A DNA stretch of 64,000 bases from Vibrio amylolyticus (GCF_023145695.1 NZ_JAJHVV010000001.1:610883-674882), one strand, 5' to 3'. Counted from the stretch's first letter, positions 1 to 10,321 are shown. Numbers and translations are program-made. Notes: generated by a model not told the origin, from the sequence alone.

Positions 1-1131
1 AGTTGCTAGACCCCAGTTCAATACGAAGTCGATAAGACCAGCAGAGAAACCAAAGCCGTGTAGCGTACCAAACATGTTAGCAACAACTAGAGACAGACCA
101 GTGAACACCGCGTGCATTGCGTATAGTGCAGGCGCTAGGAATACGAACATGAACTCTAGAGGCTCTGTAATACCTGTTAGGAATGAACAGAATGCAACAG
201 AGAATAGCGCACCACCAACTTGGCTACGTTTTTCAGCAGGAGCTGCTAGGTACATAGCAAGAGCTGCACCAGGTAGACCAAACATCATGACAGGGAAGAA
301 GCCGTTCATGAATACGCCAGCGCCTTTATCACCACCGAAGAAACGGTGTAGGTCACCCGTTTTCACTGTTTCAGTTACTTCTTTAACAGTTGCTACGATT
401 TCTGGGTTTACTGAGTTAGCAAATTCAAATGTGTACTCTTGACCAACAACTAGTGTTTTAGCAAGTGCAGGGTCAATACAAAGTTGAGAGAAGCCTTCTG
501 CAGCTACGATGATCTCTTGACAAGAGCCCATGCCGAACCAGAAGTACGAGTTAAGAACATGGTGAAGACCAACAGGGATAAGTGCACGGTTAAGAGTACC
601 GTAAACGAATTGACCAATTGCGCCAGATGTAGAAACTGCGTGAGCAAGAGCATCTAGACCAGACTGAACTGCAGGCCATACAACACCGAAGATTGCACCA
701 GCAACTAGAGCAAATAGACCAGCCATAATTGGAACTAGACGTTTGCCAGAGAAGAATGCTAGCCACTCAGGAAGACGAGTTGCGTGGAATGCATTGTAAG
801 AGTGACCTGCGATGATACCTGCAAAGATACCGCCGAAGAACGACATGTTTACACTTGCATCAATATTTGTTGCTGTTGCAGTCAGTACAAAGTAAGCAAC
901 TGCGCCAGCAAGACCTGCTGCACCGTTACCATCTTTCGAAAGACCGATAGCTATACCCAAACCAAACAACAATGGTAGTTGGCTGAAGATTGCGTTACCA
1001 GCAGATGCCATGAATGCGATATCTAGTAGATCTGGCTGACCCAGACGTAGTAGTAATGCCGCAATCGGTAGCGTTGCGATAGGTAGCATTAGAGCTTTAC
1101 CTAACTTTTGCGCGTATCCAAGAATATTCAC
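1..1131 (-). CDS. nagE: N-acetylglucosamine PTS permease, EIIC part (partial)
   Basis: This is the inner-membrane permease that imports GlcNAc and phosphorylates it to GlcNAc-6-P. Translating the minus strand from a GTG at 1131-1129 gives 377 open codons running off the window edge, so only the membrane EIIC domain is present; the C-terminal EIIB (and possibly EIIA) part lies outside. Visible family features are the N-terminal helix with LGKALMLPIATLPIAALLLR, the GLHHVLNSYFWF loop, and ITEPLEFMFVFLAPALY near the visible end. A purine-rich GGGGGAAC sits just upstream of the GTG and acts as ribosome binding site. The gene is divergent from nagA-nagC across a control region with NagC- and CRP-like sites. 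Phosphate would come from HPr and EI, also encoded in this window. Confidence 0.95.
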   Translation of the reverse strand, partial: MNILGYAQKLGKALMLPIATLPIAALLLRLGQPDLLDIAFMASAGNAIFSQLPLLFGLGIAIGLSKDGNGAAGLAGAVAYFVLTATATNIDASVNMSFFGGIFAGIIAGHSYNAFHATRLPEWLAFFSGKRLVPIMAGLFALVAGAIFGVVWPAVQSGLDALAHAVSTSGAIGQFVYGTLNRALIPVGLHHVLNSYFWFGMGSCQEIIVAAEGFSQLCIDPALAKTLVVGQEYTFEFANSVNPEIVATVKEVTETVKTGDLHRFFGGDKGAGVFMNGFFPVMMFGLPGAALAMYLAAPAEKRSQVGGALFSVAFCSFLTGITEPLEFMFVFLAPALYAMHAVFTGLSLVVANMFGTLHGFGFSAGLIDFVLNWGLAT

Positions 1132-1214
1132 CTTAAGTTCCCCCTATAGGATTTAATATTTTTTGCGAGCGACTTATTTCGGTCACTCAATTTAGTCACA
1201 CTCAGTTTATGATA

Positions 1215-1238
1215 TTAATTTTGCTCCGCAAATTAAAA
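1215..1238. promoter_or_regulatory. NagC operator (candidate)
   Basis: A near-perfect palindrome with arms TTAATTTTGC and GCAAATTAAA separated by TCC. The AT-rich arms ending in a GC step match the general form of NagC boxes. It lies about 85 bp upstream of the nagE start codon and NagC is encoded 1.5 kb away. Confidence 0.65.
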
Positions 1239-1248
1239 CCTCACCATT

Positions 1249-1264
1249 TGTGATCCTAATCACC
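1249..1264. promoter_or_regulatory. CRP binding site (candidate)
   Basis: TGTGATCCTAATCACC matches the CRP consensus TGTGA-N6-TCACA at nine of ten key positions. It sits between the divergent nagE and nagA genes, as expected for catabolite-controlled GlcNAc genes. Confidence 0.7.
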
Positions 1265-1609
1265 AGAAACAACCAAATCAGAAGGTTTTTGCTAGCTAGA
1301 TCATAAAACTTATTTTACAATTCAAAAAAATGGTTAAATGACGATAATATTTCAGCGTTATTTACACTCTAAGAGTATAGCTCAGAGTAATAAAATAAAG
1401 GGGTTTGATAGTTTTTCATCATGCGGGGATAGACCATAAAGCGCATGAGAACAAAGCACTAACAACCAAGAGCCGCTACCTTTAAAAGCCGTTTGCTAAC
1501 AATAATTCAAACCTAATTGAACGACAGAAATTAAGTACTAATTAAACACCTTGTTCTCAGTCAGGTTCATTAAAATTTAATAATTTTTAAATATAAGGAT
1601 TAGCTGATC

Positions 1610-2746
1610 ATGTATGCGCTAACTAACTGTAAAATCTTCACCGGCAGCGATGTGCTCGTCAATCACGCCGTTGTTATTAATGAAGGCATCATTGACTCTG
1701 TATGCCCTCTATCAGAGTTGCCTGCAGGTATCGAAACCAAAGATCTGCAAGGTTCAAACTTAAGCCCAGGTTTCATCGATCTACAACTAAACGGTTGTGG
1801 TGGTGTTATGCTTAATGACGAAGTGACTGCAGAAACGATGCAAACGATGCACCTTGCTAACCTAAAATCAGGTTGTACGAGCTTTTTGCCAACTCTTATC
1901 ACTTCTTCTGATGAAGATATGAAGAGTGCAATCAGCGCTGCTCGTGAATACCACAACAAATACCAAAACCAGTCTCTAGGACTGCACCTTGAAGGCCCTT
2001 ACCTGAATGTTCTAAAAAAAGGCATTCACAGTGTTGACCACATCCGTCCTTCTGACGATGCAATGATTGATCTGATTTGTGAAAACGCAGACCTTGTTAC
2101 TAAGGTAACGTTGGCACCAGAGCAAAATTCGCCTGAGCATATTGAACGCTTGCGTAAAGCTGGTGTTGTTGTTGCTATTGGTCACACGAACGCAACTTAC
2201 GCTGAAGCTCGTCAAGGCTTCGAATCTGGTATCACGTTTGCCACACATCTGTTTAATGCAATGACACCAATGGTTGGTCGTGAACCTGGCGTTGTAGGCG
2301 CGATTTATGACACACCAGAAGTGTACGCTGGTATTATCGCAGACGGCTTCCATGTCGATTACGCAAACATCAGAATCGCTCACAAAATTAAGGGTGAAAA
2401 GCTCGTATTAGTGACCGATGCCACAGCTCCAGCAGGCGCTGAGATGGATTACTTTATTTTTGTCGGCAAGAAAGTATATTACCGTGATGGCAAGTGTGTT
2501 GATGAAAATGGCACGCTTGGCGGCTCTGCGCTGACTATGATTGAAGCAGTTCAAAATACAGTAGAGCATGTCGGTATCGCTTTGGATGAAGCTCTTCGTA
2601 TGGCTACGCTATACCCAGCTGCAGCAATTGGTGTTGATAACCAACTAGGCCGAATTAAGAAAGGCATGGTTGCAAACCTAGCTGTATTTGATAGAGACTT
2701 TAATGTTCAAGCGACTGTTGTTAACGGACAATATGAGCACAACTAA
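1610..2746 (+). CDS. nagA: N-acetylglucosamine-6-phosphate deacetylase
   Basis: Cytoplasmic metal enzyme that removes acetate from GlcNAc-6-P to give GlcN-6-P, the step after PTS import by NagE. The 378-residue length matches the family. Metal and catalytic residues are visible: E128 in LHLEGPY, H192 in IGHTNA, H213 in THLFNAM, and the catalytic acid D270 in VTDATAP. The N-terminal [15 protein letters not shown] is the usual start of the amidohydrolase barrel. A TAAGGA element lies 11 bases before the ATG. The stop is followed after two bases by nagC, so both are made from one transcript. No nagB (deaminase) follows here, unlike in E. coli; in vibrios it is normally elsewhere. Confidence 0.96.
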   Translation: MYALTNCKIFTGSDVLVNHAVVINEGIIDSVCPLSELPAGIETKDLQGSNLSPGFIDLQLNGCGGVMLNDEVTAETMQTMHLANLKSGCTSFLPTLITSSDEDMKSAISAAREYHNKYQNQSLGLHLEGPYLNVLKKGIHSVDHIRPSDDAMIDLICENADLVTKVTLAPEQNSPEHIERLRKAGVVVAIGHTNATYAEARQGFESGITFATHLFNAMTPMVGREPGVVGAIYDTPEVYAGIIADGFHVDYANIRIAHKIKGEKLVLVTDATAPAGAEMDYFIFVGKKVYYRDGKCVDENGTLGGSALTMIEAVQNTVEHVGIALDEALRMATLYPAAAIGVDNQLGRIKKGMVANLAVFDRDFNVQATVVNGQYEHN

Positions 2747-2748
2747 TA

Positions 2749-3963
2749 ATGAATGGCGGACAAATAGGTAACGTAGATTTAGTTAAGCAACTAAATAGCG
2801 CAGCAGTATATCGATTGATCGATCAAAAAGGACCTATATCCAGAATACAGGTCGCTGATGTGAGTCAATTAGCACCAGCAAGTGTTACCAAAATTACCCG
2901 TCAACTATTAGAGCGCGGCTTGATTAAAGAAGTCGCGCAACAAGCCTCTACGGGTGGACGTAGAGCAATATCGCTTACCACAGAAGTGGAACCCTTCCAC
3001 TCTGTGGCAGTGAGACTAGGACGAGACTACCTCCAATTTAGTCTCTATGACCTTGGTGGCAAAGAACTGGTCACTGAACATCACGAACTTTTCTATACTA
3101 ATCAAACTGAACTGACCGATGGTTTAGTGGCGCACTTAAGCTCCTTTATCGAGCGATACAAATCTATCACTCAGCAACTTATTGCGATTGGTATTGCGCT
3201 ACCTGGCCTTGTCGACCCAGAGAAAGGCATCGTCGAGTACATGCCAAATACTGATATCGACCACCTTCCTCTAGGCTCAATCATCAGAGATAAATTCAAT
3301 GTCGAGTGCTTTGTAGGCAACGATGTCAGAGGTATTGCACTAGCAGAACATTATTTTGGTGCATCCCAAGATTGCCAAGATTCGATTTTGGTTAGTGTAC
3401 ATCGTGGTACGGGTGCGGGCATTATCGTCAATGGTCAGGTTTTTCTAGGTTTCAACCGTAACGTCGGTGAGATTGGCCATATTCAAATCGACCCTCTTGG
3501 TGAACAGTGCCAATGCGGTAACTTTGGTTGTTTAGAAACCGTCGCCTCTAACCCTGCAATTTTAGAGCGCGTAAGAAAGTTGATAGGGCAAGGGTATGAA
3601 TCTAGCCTGACAAAACTTGATAGCGTCACTATTCAAGATGTGTGTGAACATGCCAATAAAGGGGATGAACTTGCAAGCCAAAGTCTAGTTCGTGTTGGGA
3701 ATCAGCTAGGCAAGGCCATCGCAATCACCATCAACTTGTTTAACCCACAGAAAGTGATCATAGCAGGCGACATTACCGCAAGTGAAGATATTCTCTTTCC
3801 AGCGATCCGCCGTAATGTAGAAAACCAATCGTTGACAACGTTCCACCAATCACTCCCTATCGTGGCGTCATTAGTTGATAACCAACCTACAATTGGCGCA
3901 TTTGCGATGATAAAGCGTTCAATGCTCAATGGTGTATTGCTGCAAAAGCTGCTCGAAGATTAG
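2749..3963 (+). CDS. nagC: ROK-family GlcNAc repressor NagC
   Basis: DNA-binding repressor of GlcNAc and chitin-related genes, released by GlcNAc-6-P. Of its 404 residues the first 70 or so form a winged helix-turn-helix (SRIQVADVSQLAPASVTKI region), followed by the ROK fold. The ROK zinc site is intact: H244 in EIGHIQID and Cys254, Cys256 and Cys261 in CQCGNFGCLE. The sugar-phosphate-binding motifs ALPGLVDPEKG and GTGAGI are present. It starts two bases after nagA and ends at a rho-independent terminator, closing a two-gene operon that it probably autoregulates through the palindrome at 1215-1238. Confidence 0.94.
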   Translation: MNGGQIGNVDLVKQLNSAAVYRLIDQKGPISRIQVADVSQLAPASVTKITRQLLERGLIKEVAQQASTGGRRAISLTTEVEPFHSVAVRLGRDYLQFSLYDLGGKELVTEHHELFYTNQTELTDGLVAHLSSFIERYKSITQQLIAIGIALPGLVDPEKGIVEYMPNTDIDHLPLGSIIRDKFNVECFVGNDVRGIALAEHYFGASQDCQDSILVSVHRGTGAGIIVNGQVFLGFNRNVGEIGHIQIDPLGEQCQCGNFGCLETVASNPAILERVRKLIGQGYESSLTKLDSVTIQDVCEHANKGDELASQSLVRVGNQLGKAIAITINLFNPQKVIIAGDITASEDILFPAIRRNVENQSLTTFHQSLPIVASLVDNQPTIGAFAMIKRSMLNGVLLQKLLED

Positions 3964-4025
3964 CTTTAATAGCAGCTAATCCATCTGCATCTATCCCATT
4001 TACAACTAACTGATGTACAATCCTA

Positions 4026-4049
4026 GGCTGTGATTTTTCACAGCCTTTT
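4026..4049 (+). terminator. Terminator of nagA-nagC
   Basis: An eight-base stem GGCTGTGA / TCACAGCC with a four-T loop is followed by TTTT, 65 bases after the nagC stop. Confidence 0.85.
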
Positions 4050-4073
4050 GCTATCTAGGAACATCCAAATCAT

Positions 4074-5669
4074 ATGGAAATCATATTTATTACGACTGCG
4101 TTTGTCGCAGGGTTTCTTGCACTAAAGTGCAACCTTCCCCCTCTTGTGGGGTTTCTATTAGCCGGTTTCGGTCTTCATGCTTTTGGTTACCAAAGCAATG
4201 AAACGATAATTACCCTTGCCGATCTCGGTGTTACTCTTCTCCTTTTCACCATTGGGTTAAAGCTCGATGTAAAGATTTTACTCTCCAAAGAGATTTGGGC
4301 AGGAGCAACGGTACACAACCTTCTATCAACACTATCTTTTAGTGCCGCACTTTTGCTATTTAAGTACTTAGGTGTGTCAAGTTTAGCGTCGGTAGAAATT
4401 GAACAGATTGTATTACTCGCATTTGCCCTCTCCTTCTCATCCACTGTTTTCGCCGTTAAAACACTGCAAGAGAAAGGTGAAATGAATGCCACGTACGGCA
4501 CACTCGCCATTGGTATTCTTGTTATGCAGGATATCTTTGCTGTCATCTTCCTTACAGTATCAACCGGTAAGATACCAGAGTGGTACGCCATCGCACTGTT
4601 TGCCCTGCCATTCTTAAGGCCATTAATTTACCGCCTACTTGATAAGGTGGGACATGGTGAAATGCTGGTCCTTTGCGGTATTTTCATCTGCCTAGTTCTT
4701 GGCGCAGGATTATTCGACTTAGTCGGCATTAAAGCAGACTTAGGTGCACTGCTTATTGGCATGTTGCTAGCAGGGCACAAAAAGGCATCAGAGCTCTCTA
4801 AATCGCTCTTTAACATTAAGGAGCTACTGCTAGTTTGTTTCTTCTTAAATATCGGGTTATCTGGTCAGCCAACCCTGTCTGCTATTGGTCTTTCTCTGCT
4901 ATTTATGCTTATCCTGCCAATTAACGGGGCTCTATATTTCTTAATTCTTAATTCCTATAAATTCAGAGTTAGAACCTCACTGCTCACATCATTATCCCTA
5001 TTGAACTTTAGTGAGTTTGGTTTGATTGTTGGTGGATTAGCATTCAGTAAAGGTTGGATTTCTAGCGACATTCTTGTTGCGTTAGCACTAACGGTATCAA
5101 TGTCATTTATTGTTGCAGCTCCAATTAACCGTAAAGGTCATGAACTATACCAACGCTCTGGTCGTTGGCTAAAAGAGCATGCAGCTGAAAAGCTCAATAA
5201 TCGAGATCAATTGATTAATCCAGGAAACGCTCAAATACTCATACTGGGTATGGGAAGAATTGGATCGGGTGCGTACGATGAGCTTATAAGCCGTTATGGT
5301 AAAATTAGCCTTGGGATAGAAATCAAAGAAGACTCTGCCATTGAGCATCGTTCGGAAGGTAGGAATGTAATTTCTGGCGATGCAACCGACCCTGATTTTT
5401 GGGAGCGAATTCTCGATACAGCCAATGTGAAGCTCGTTTTGCTTGCGATGCCACATCACCAAGGTAATCAAATCGCGTTAAAACAGCTTCAGTCCCGTAA
5501 CTTCCAGGGGCAAATCGCCGCGATTGCTGAGCACTCAGACCAACTTGATCTTCTTATTGAAAATGGCGTCGATGCTGCCTTCAATATCTATAACGAAGCA
5601 GGGAGTGGCTTCGCTCGTCACGTTTGCGATCAGCTAGAGCCGACGTTCGCCAAAGAAAACGAGCACTAA
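4074..5669 (+). CDS. CPA2 cation:proton antiporter with RCK/TrkA-N domain (YbaL/KefB type)
   Basis: Inner-membrane monovalent cation:proton antiporter of the CPA2 group. Residues 1 to about 365 are hydrophobic, with about a dozen segments and typical motifs: PPLVGFLLAGF near residue 22, LADLGVTLLLFTIGLKLD near residues 48-66, and LSFSSTVFAVK near residue 130. Residues from about 385 carry a Rossmann TrkA-N domain, ILILGMGRIGSGAYDEL, that should bind NAD(H) or another nucleotide and gate transport. At 531 residues it is closer to YbaL-like proteins than to the longer KefB/KefC, and no KefF/KefG partner is adjacent. It stands alone between two terminators. The ion carried (K+ or Na+) cannot be told from sequence. 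Confidence 0.85.
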   Translation: MEIIFITTAFVAGFLALKCNLPPLVGFLLAGFGLHAFGYQSNETIITLADLGVTLLLFTIGLKLDVKILLSKEIWAGATVHNLLSTLSFSAALLLFKYLGVSSLASVEIEQIVLLAFALSFSSTVFAVKTLQEKGEMNATYGTLAIGILVMQDIFAVIFLTVSTGKIPEWYAIALFALPFLRPLIYRLLDKVGHGEMLVLCGIFICLVLGAGLFDLVGIKADLGALLIGMLLAGHKKASELSKSLFNIKELLLVCFFLNIGLSGQPTLSAIGLSLLFMLILPINGALYFLILNSYKFRVRTSLLTSLSLLNFSEFGLIVGGLAFSKGWISSDILVALALTVSMSFIVAAPINRKGHELYQRSGRWLKEHAAEKLNNRDQLINPGNAQILILGMGRIGSGAYDELISRYGKISLGIEIKEDSAIEHRSEGRNVISGDATDPDFWERILDTANVKLVLLAMPHHQGNQIALKQLQSRNFQGQIAAIAEHSDQLDLLIENGVDAAFNIYNEAGSGFARHVCDQLEPTFAKENEH

Positions 5670-5688
5670 ATAAAATCTAATGTTTAAG

Positions 5689-5715
5689 GGCGAGATACAG
5701 GGTATCTCGCCTTTC
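5689..5715 (+). terminator. Terminator of the antiporter gene
   Basis: A ten-base perfect stem GGCGAGATAC / GTATCTCGCC with a three-base loop is followed by TTTC, 20 bases after the stop codon. Confidence 0.8.
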
Positions 5716-5887
5716 TCGACTAAAACACCGTCCCGCCTTAAAAAAAATTCACCAAAACACACCTTGTATTAAACATTTTCTTTCTCGTGGCCATTTTATT
5801 GTATTTATTTCTCTTTAAGTGTTGCTTTTCTTAACCAAAATGGCAAATTGCTATTAACAGGTTAAACATAATTTAAAAGGAAGTTCT

Positions 5888-7552
5888 ATGTGTTCAATAT
5901 TTGGCATCTTAGATATTAAAAGTGATGCAAGTGCACTACGTCCCGTGGCACTGGAAATGTCTAAAAAATTACGCCACCGTGGCCCGGATTGGTCAGGAAT
6001 CTACACTTCAGACAATGCTATTTTGGCCCATGAACGTCTTGCTATCGTTGGCCTAAATAGTGGTGCTCAGCCTCTCTATAGCCAAGATAAAAAACACATA
6101 TTAGCGGTAAACGGTGAAATCTATAACCACAAAGAGATCCGCGCTCGCTATGAAGGAAAGTTTGACTTCCAAACCGATTCCGACTGTGAAGTTATTTTGG
6201 CACTTTATCAAGAGTACGGCTCAGAGCTTCTAGAAGAACTTAACGGCATTTTCGCCTTCGTACTATACGACGAAGAAAAAGATCAATACCTAGTAGGACG
6301 TGACCACATTGGTATCATTCCGCTATACCAAGGCTATGACGAACATGGCAACTACTACGTTGCTTCAGAAATGAAAGCGTTAGTCCCTGTTTGTAAGACA
6401 GTCAGTGAATTTCCTCCAGGTTGCTACTACACGTCTGGCGACTCAGAGCCACAACGTTACTACACTCGTGACTGGAATGAGTATGCTGCAGTACATGGTA
6501 ACTCGACGAGTAAAGAAGATCTTACCGAAGCATTAGAAGCGGCGGTTAAACGTCAGTTAATGACCGATGTACCTTACGGTGTGTTACTTTCTGGCGGTCT
6601 TGATTCATCCATTACATCAGCAGTTGCTAAACGTTTTGCAGCAAAGCGTATCGAAGATGATGGCCAATCTGAAGCTTGGTGGCCACAACTGCACTCTTTT
6701 GCTGTTGGTTTAGAAGGTGCACCTGATTTGAAAGCCGCTCGTGAAGTTGCGGACCAAATTGGTACCGTACACCACGAAATGACCTACACCATTCAAGAAG
6801 GCCTAGATGCCATTCGAGATGTTATTTACCACATTGAAACCTACGATGTGACAACCATTCGTGCTTCAACACCGATGTACTTACTGGCACGTAAGATCAA
6901 AGCCATGGGTATCAAAATGGTTCTATCTGGCGAAGGCGCTGATGAGATTTTTGGCGGCTATTTATATTTCCACAAAGCACCAAACGCGAAAGAGTTCCAT
7001 GAAGAAACAGTACGTAAGCTATTAGCTCTTAATATGTTTGACTGTGCTCGTGCAAACAAATCATTGGCAGCATGGGGCGTTGAAGGCCGAGTGCCATTCT
7101 TAGATAAAGAGTTTATTGACGTAGCAATGCGACTAAACCCTGAAGATAAGATGTGTGGCAATGGAAAAATGGAAAAACACATTCTTCGTGAGTGTTTTGA
7201 GCACTACCTGCCAGAAGCTATCGCTTGGCGTCAAAAAGAGCAGTTCTCTGATGGTGTTGGCTACGAGTGGATTGACACTCTGAAAGCAACAGCAGATGCA
7301 AAAGTGACTGATAAGCAGATGGAAACCGCTGAATTCCGTTTCCCATACAATACTCCTCAAACCAAAGAGGCGTACGCTTACCGTGAGATTTTTGAAGAGC
7401 TATTCCCTCTTCCTTCTGCTGCAGAATGTGTACCTGGTGGTCCATCAGTAGCGTGTTCTTCAGCGAAGGCGATTGAATGGGATGAGTCATTCCAAAACTG
7501 CGTAGACCCGTCAGGTCGTGCTGTACAAGCTGTACATAATGACTCTTACTAA
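5888..7552 (+). CDS. asnB: Asparagine synthetase B (glutamine-hydrolysing)
   Basis: Makes asparagine from aspartate, ATP and glutamine in the cytoplasm. The N-terminal glutaminase begins MCSIFGI, so Cys2 is the nucleophile once Met is removed, with RHRGPDWSG and AVNGEIYNH lining the glutamine site. The synthetase domain has the ATP-pyrophosphatase loop SGGLDS at residues 235-240 and SGEGADEIFGGY further on. The 554 residues match E. coli AsnB (also 554). AAGGAAGT lies just upstream of the ATG. The gene is a single unit with its own bidirectional terminator, facing rfaH. The nag genes sit next to asnB in E. coli too, so this neighbourhood is old. Confidence 0.97.
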   Translation: MCSIFGILDIKSDASALRPVALEMSKKLRHRGPDWSGIYTSDNAILAHERLAIVGLNSGAQPLYSQDKKHILAVNGEIYNHKEIRARYEGKFDFQTDSDCEVILALYQEYGSELLEELNGIFAFVLYDEEKDQYLVGRDHIGIIPLYQGYDEHGNYYVASEMKALVPVCKTVSEFPPGCYYTSGDSEPQRYYTRDWNEYAAVHGNSTSKEDLTEALEAAVKRQLMTDVPYGVLLSGGLDSSITSAVAKRFAAKRIEDDGQSEAWWPQLHSFAVGLEGAPDLKAAREVADQIGTVHHEMTYTIQEGLDAIRDVIYHIETYDVTTIRASTPMYLLARKIKAMGIKMVLSGEGADEIFGGYLYFHKAPNAKEFHEETVRKLLALNMFDCARANKSLAAWGVEGRVPFLDKEFIDVAMRLNPEDKMCGNGKMEKHILRECFEHYLPEAIAWRQKEQFSDGVGYEWIDTLKATADAKVTDKQMETAEFRFPYNTPQTKEAYAYREIFEELFPLPSAAECVPGGPSVACSSAKAIEWDESFQNCVDPSGRAVQAVHNDSY

Positions 7553-7596
7553 CACGATAAGTTAAGACTTTCTGTAAACCAGATAGTCTCATGTGA

Positions 7597-7620
7597 AAAA
7601 GGCACCCACGGGTGCCTTTT
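7597..7620. terminator. Bidirectional terminator between asnB and rfaH
   Basis: AAAAGGCACC / GGTGCCTTTT with a four-base loop gives a T-run on both strands, placed between two converging genes. Confidence 0.85.
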
Positions 7621-7642
7621 CTGTATATACTCATCATCTGAG

Positions 7643-8137
7643 CTACAAATCCAGATGTTTATTATCAATGCTAACGGGAACCACTTTATTGATCATTTTC
7701 ACCAATAATATCGAGCGAAGCTCACCGTCGGATTCTTTATAAATCGCTTCTAGTCCGGTAAATTGTCCGCTAACCACGCTGACCGTTTCACCTTCTTTCG
7801 GTAAATCTTTTGCTTGTAGCTCTACCGTCTCTTTCTCAAACTTCTTAAGTGTATAAATCAAATCACCTTGAACTTCCTGAGGGTCTCTCCCTAAGCGTAC
7901 AAAGTCTACCACGCCACGTGTAGAACGGACGGTCGTAAACGATGGACCGGCTTCAAAGTCAAAACGGACAAACATATAAGAAGGAAAGAGAGGCTCTTTC
8001 TTGATCGATTTCTTACCGCGCGTTATTTTTTCTAATTCCACTTCAGGGTAAAACACTTCCACCGACTGGTTTTCCAAGTGTTGTTTAGCTCTTTGCTGTT
8101 CGCCTCTTTTACAATAGAGAAGATACCAACGTTTCAT
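7643..8137 (-). CDS. rfaH: Transcription antitermination factor RfaH
   Basis: NusG paralogue recruited to ops-containing operons (LPS, capsule, adhesins), where it suppresses termination and couples ribosomes. The N-terminal NGN domain opens MKRWYLLYCKRGEQQRA, matching the E. coli RfaH start, and EPLFPSYMFVRFD and TRGVVDFVRLG follow. The C-terminal KOW part contains VVSGQFTGLEAIY and ends near VSIDNKHLDL. I chose the ATG at 8137 because it aligns with the family start; an in-frame ATG four codons upstream at 8149 is possible, and neither has a good ribosome binding site. No ops element (GGCGGTAGnnTG) is seen in this window, so its targets lie elsewhere. Confidence 0.9.
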   Translation of the reverse strand: MKRWYLLYCKRGEQQRAKQHLENQSVEVFYPEVELEKITRGKKSIKKEPLFPSYMFVRFDFEAGPSFTTVRSTRGVVDFVRLGRDPQEVQGDLIYTLKKFEKETVELQAKDLPKEGETVSVVSGQFTGLEAIYKESDGELRSILLVKMINKVVPVSIDNKHLDL

Positions 8138-8261
8138 TTTACTAGCCATTTTCTATTTTTCGGACATATTAACATAAGCCCAAAATGGTGTTAATTGAAT
8201 TAGGTAAACAGGGATAATCACACTGAAACCTTATTCGGTAATTAGTTCATTTACATCGATA

Positions 8262-9224
8262 TTAACGATGAAGATCAACTAACTCCGCCATCATATCGAT
8301 ATGTGAGTCTCTGTCGTTCAGGCACATAATATAGCTAAACTCCGAACCACCAGCTTCGATGAAGGTTTCCTTACACTGGTCAGAAATCTCTTCCAGCGTC
8401 TCTAAACAGTCTACTGAGAATGCAGGTGCCATAATATCAATTTTCTTAATGCCTTTTCCCGGCAAAGATTCTAACGTTTCATCTGTATAGGGTTTTAACC
8501 ACTCTTCTCGACCAAATCGAGACTGGTAGGTCATCGTGATTTCTTCCGCCGACAACCCTAACTCTGCAGCAAGCAACTTTGTCGTCGCTTCACAATGTTG
8601 CGGGTAGATATCACCTTCATCAGCCAACCGCTTCGGAATCCCATGGAAAGAACAAACCAAATGATCGGCTCGGCCATTTTTATCCCAATGACTGCGAACA
8701 CTTTCAGCTAGTGCTTTCGCGTAACTCGGGTGTGAGTAATAGTCGCGAATAAAGCGATAATTTGGGATAACCGGCATCTGTTTAAAGGCTTTCGTTAAAC
8801 CATCAGAAACCGCCGCGGTGGTTGTCCCTGAATATTGAGGATATAAAGGCAATACGATGATGTCTTCAACGCCCTGTTCCAACAGCTGTTCAATGCCCGT
8901 CTTGAGACTTGGGTTGCCATAGGTCATACCCAATGCAACAGGTATGTCTATTTTCTTCTGCAGTTTTTCAGCTTGCCTCTTTGAATAAACAAGCAGTGGA
9001 GACCCCTCATCCATCCAAACAGACTGATACAACTTTGCCACTTTTGGTGAGCGAATTGGCAAAATCACGCCATGTAAAATTGGACACCAAAGCCAGCGAG
9101 TTAAGCTTACCACTCGCTTATCGTGTAAAAACTCACCCAAAAAACGACGAACACCAGCCGGGGTAGCTGAATCTGGAGTACCTAGGTTCACCAGTAAAAC
9201 ACCCTGTTTCTTATTATTTTCCAT
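8262..9224 (-). CDS. hemH: Ferrochelatase
   Basis: Inserts Fe2+ into protoporphyrin IX, the last step of protoheme synthesis, at the inner face of the membrane. The 320-residue length equals E. coli HemH. Signatures visible are [14 protein letters not shown] at residues 8-21, [12 protein letters not shown], the metal-site histidine in [11 protein letters not shown] near residue 194, and [12 protein letters not shown] with the second conserved acidic patch. It lies downstream of adk on the same strand, as in E. coli, but the terminator between them suggests that hemH is mostly transcribed on its own. Confidence 0.96.
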   Translation of the reverse strand: MENNKKQGVLLVNLGTPDSATPAGVRRFLGEFLHDKRVVSLTRWLWCPILHGVILPIRSPKVAKLYQSVWMDEGSPLLVYSKRQAEKLQKKIDIPVALGMTYGNPSLKTGIEQLLEQGVEDIIVLPLYPQYSGTTTAAVSDGLTKAFKQMPVIPNYRFIRDYYSHPSYAKALAESVRSHWDKNGRADHLVCSFHGIPKRLADEGDIYPQHCEATTKLLAAELGLSAEEITMTYQSRFGREEWLKPYTDETLESLPGKGIKKIDIMAPAFSVDCLETLEEISDQCKETFIEAGGSEFSYIMCLNDRDSHIDMMAELVDLHR

Positions 9225-9278
9225 AGATACCTGAGACCAACATTTTACTTTTTGAAAGTAATGTACTAAAAATTAAAA

Positions 9279-9305
9279 CAAAAAAAGCGACCTTTAAGGT
9301 CGCTT
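9279..9305 (-). terminator. Terminator of adk
   Basis: The stem AGCGACCTT / AAGGTCGCT (9286-9304) reads on the minus strand into a run of T residues. It lies between the adk stop and the hemH start. Confidence 0.85.
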
Positions 9306-9341
9306 CAAATATATCAAATTCTTAGGTAAGAAGTTAACGAT

Positions 9342-9998
<657 letters not shown>

Positions 9999-10013
9999 TT
10001 AGAAATAAATGAT

Positions 10014-10113
10014 TTATACCGAAGCTCACTGCACTACTGTTCTGATTACCATATTTCTATGGTTCCAAAGCCACTATTTTACAGCAGGGTAGTAACGATA
10101 AGTTTCGGTATAA
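10014..10113. repeat. 100-bp element with terminal inverted repeats (MITE-like)
   Basis: The ends are TTATACCGAAGCT at 10014-10026 and its near-exact inverse AGTTTCGGTATAA at 10101-10113 (one mismatch). Inside are the pairing blocks ACTAC...TGT with ACA...GTAGT, and a perfect small hairpin ACCATA-TTTC-TATGGT at 10048-10063. The whole unit can fold into one long interrupted hairpin. Terminal inverted repeats on a roughly 100-bp non-coding unit suit a dispersed palindromic repeat, but only one copy is in the window, so repetition is inferred. Confidence 0.5.
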
Positions 10114-10284
10114 TGTATTAAATGTGTCGCCTTTTGAATGAATAACAGTGCATAGAGCATGTCAATCCGGCAGGCATATTAACATATTTTTTTATCAATC
10201 GATCCGATTTACGACTAAAGAATGGTCCTAGACGCAACCGTTTTCTTACTCAAATAGAAAAACGTAAGTAATTTCGATGGTTTT

Positions 10285-10321
10285 AATCAACAAAAAGAAA
10301 AAGCTCGCCTAAGCGAGCTTT
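10285..10321 (-). terminator. Terminator of htpG
   Basis: The stem AAAGCTCGC / GCGAGCTTT at 10300-10321 is followed on the minus strand by a T-rich tract, just after the htpG stop. Confidence 0.85.

Larger units (their letters stand above)
1132..1609. promoter_or_regulatory. nagE-nagA divergent control region
   Basis: This AT-rich gap separates the two divergent GlcNAc transcription units. It holds one clear NagC-type palindrome, one CRP-type palindrome and a second, weaker NagC-like AT-rich site at about 1310-1331 (left arm TTATTTT, right arm AAAAAAAT). Two NagC sites bridged by a loop, with CRP between, is the arrangement known for nagE-nagBACD in E. coli; here the spacing between the two candidate sites is roughly 95 bp. 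No coding sequence is seen in it. Confidence 0.7.

Noticed and set aside
74..442. 122-residue plus-strand frame
   Set aside because: It is antisense to nagE, whose minus-strand translation is clearly the real product.
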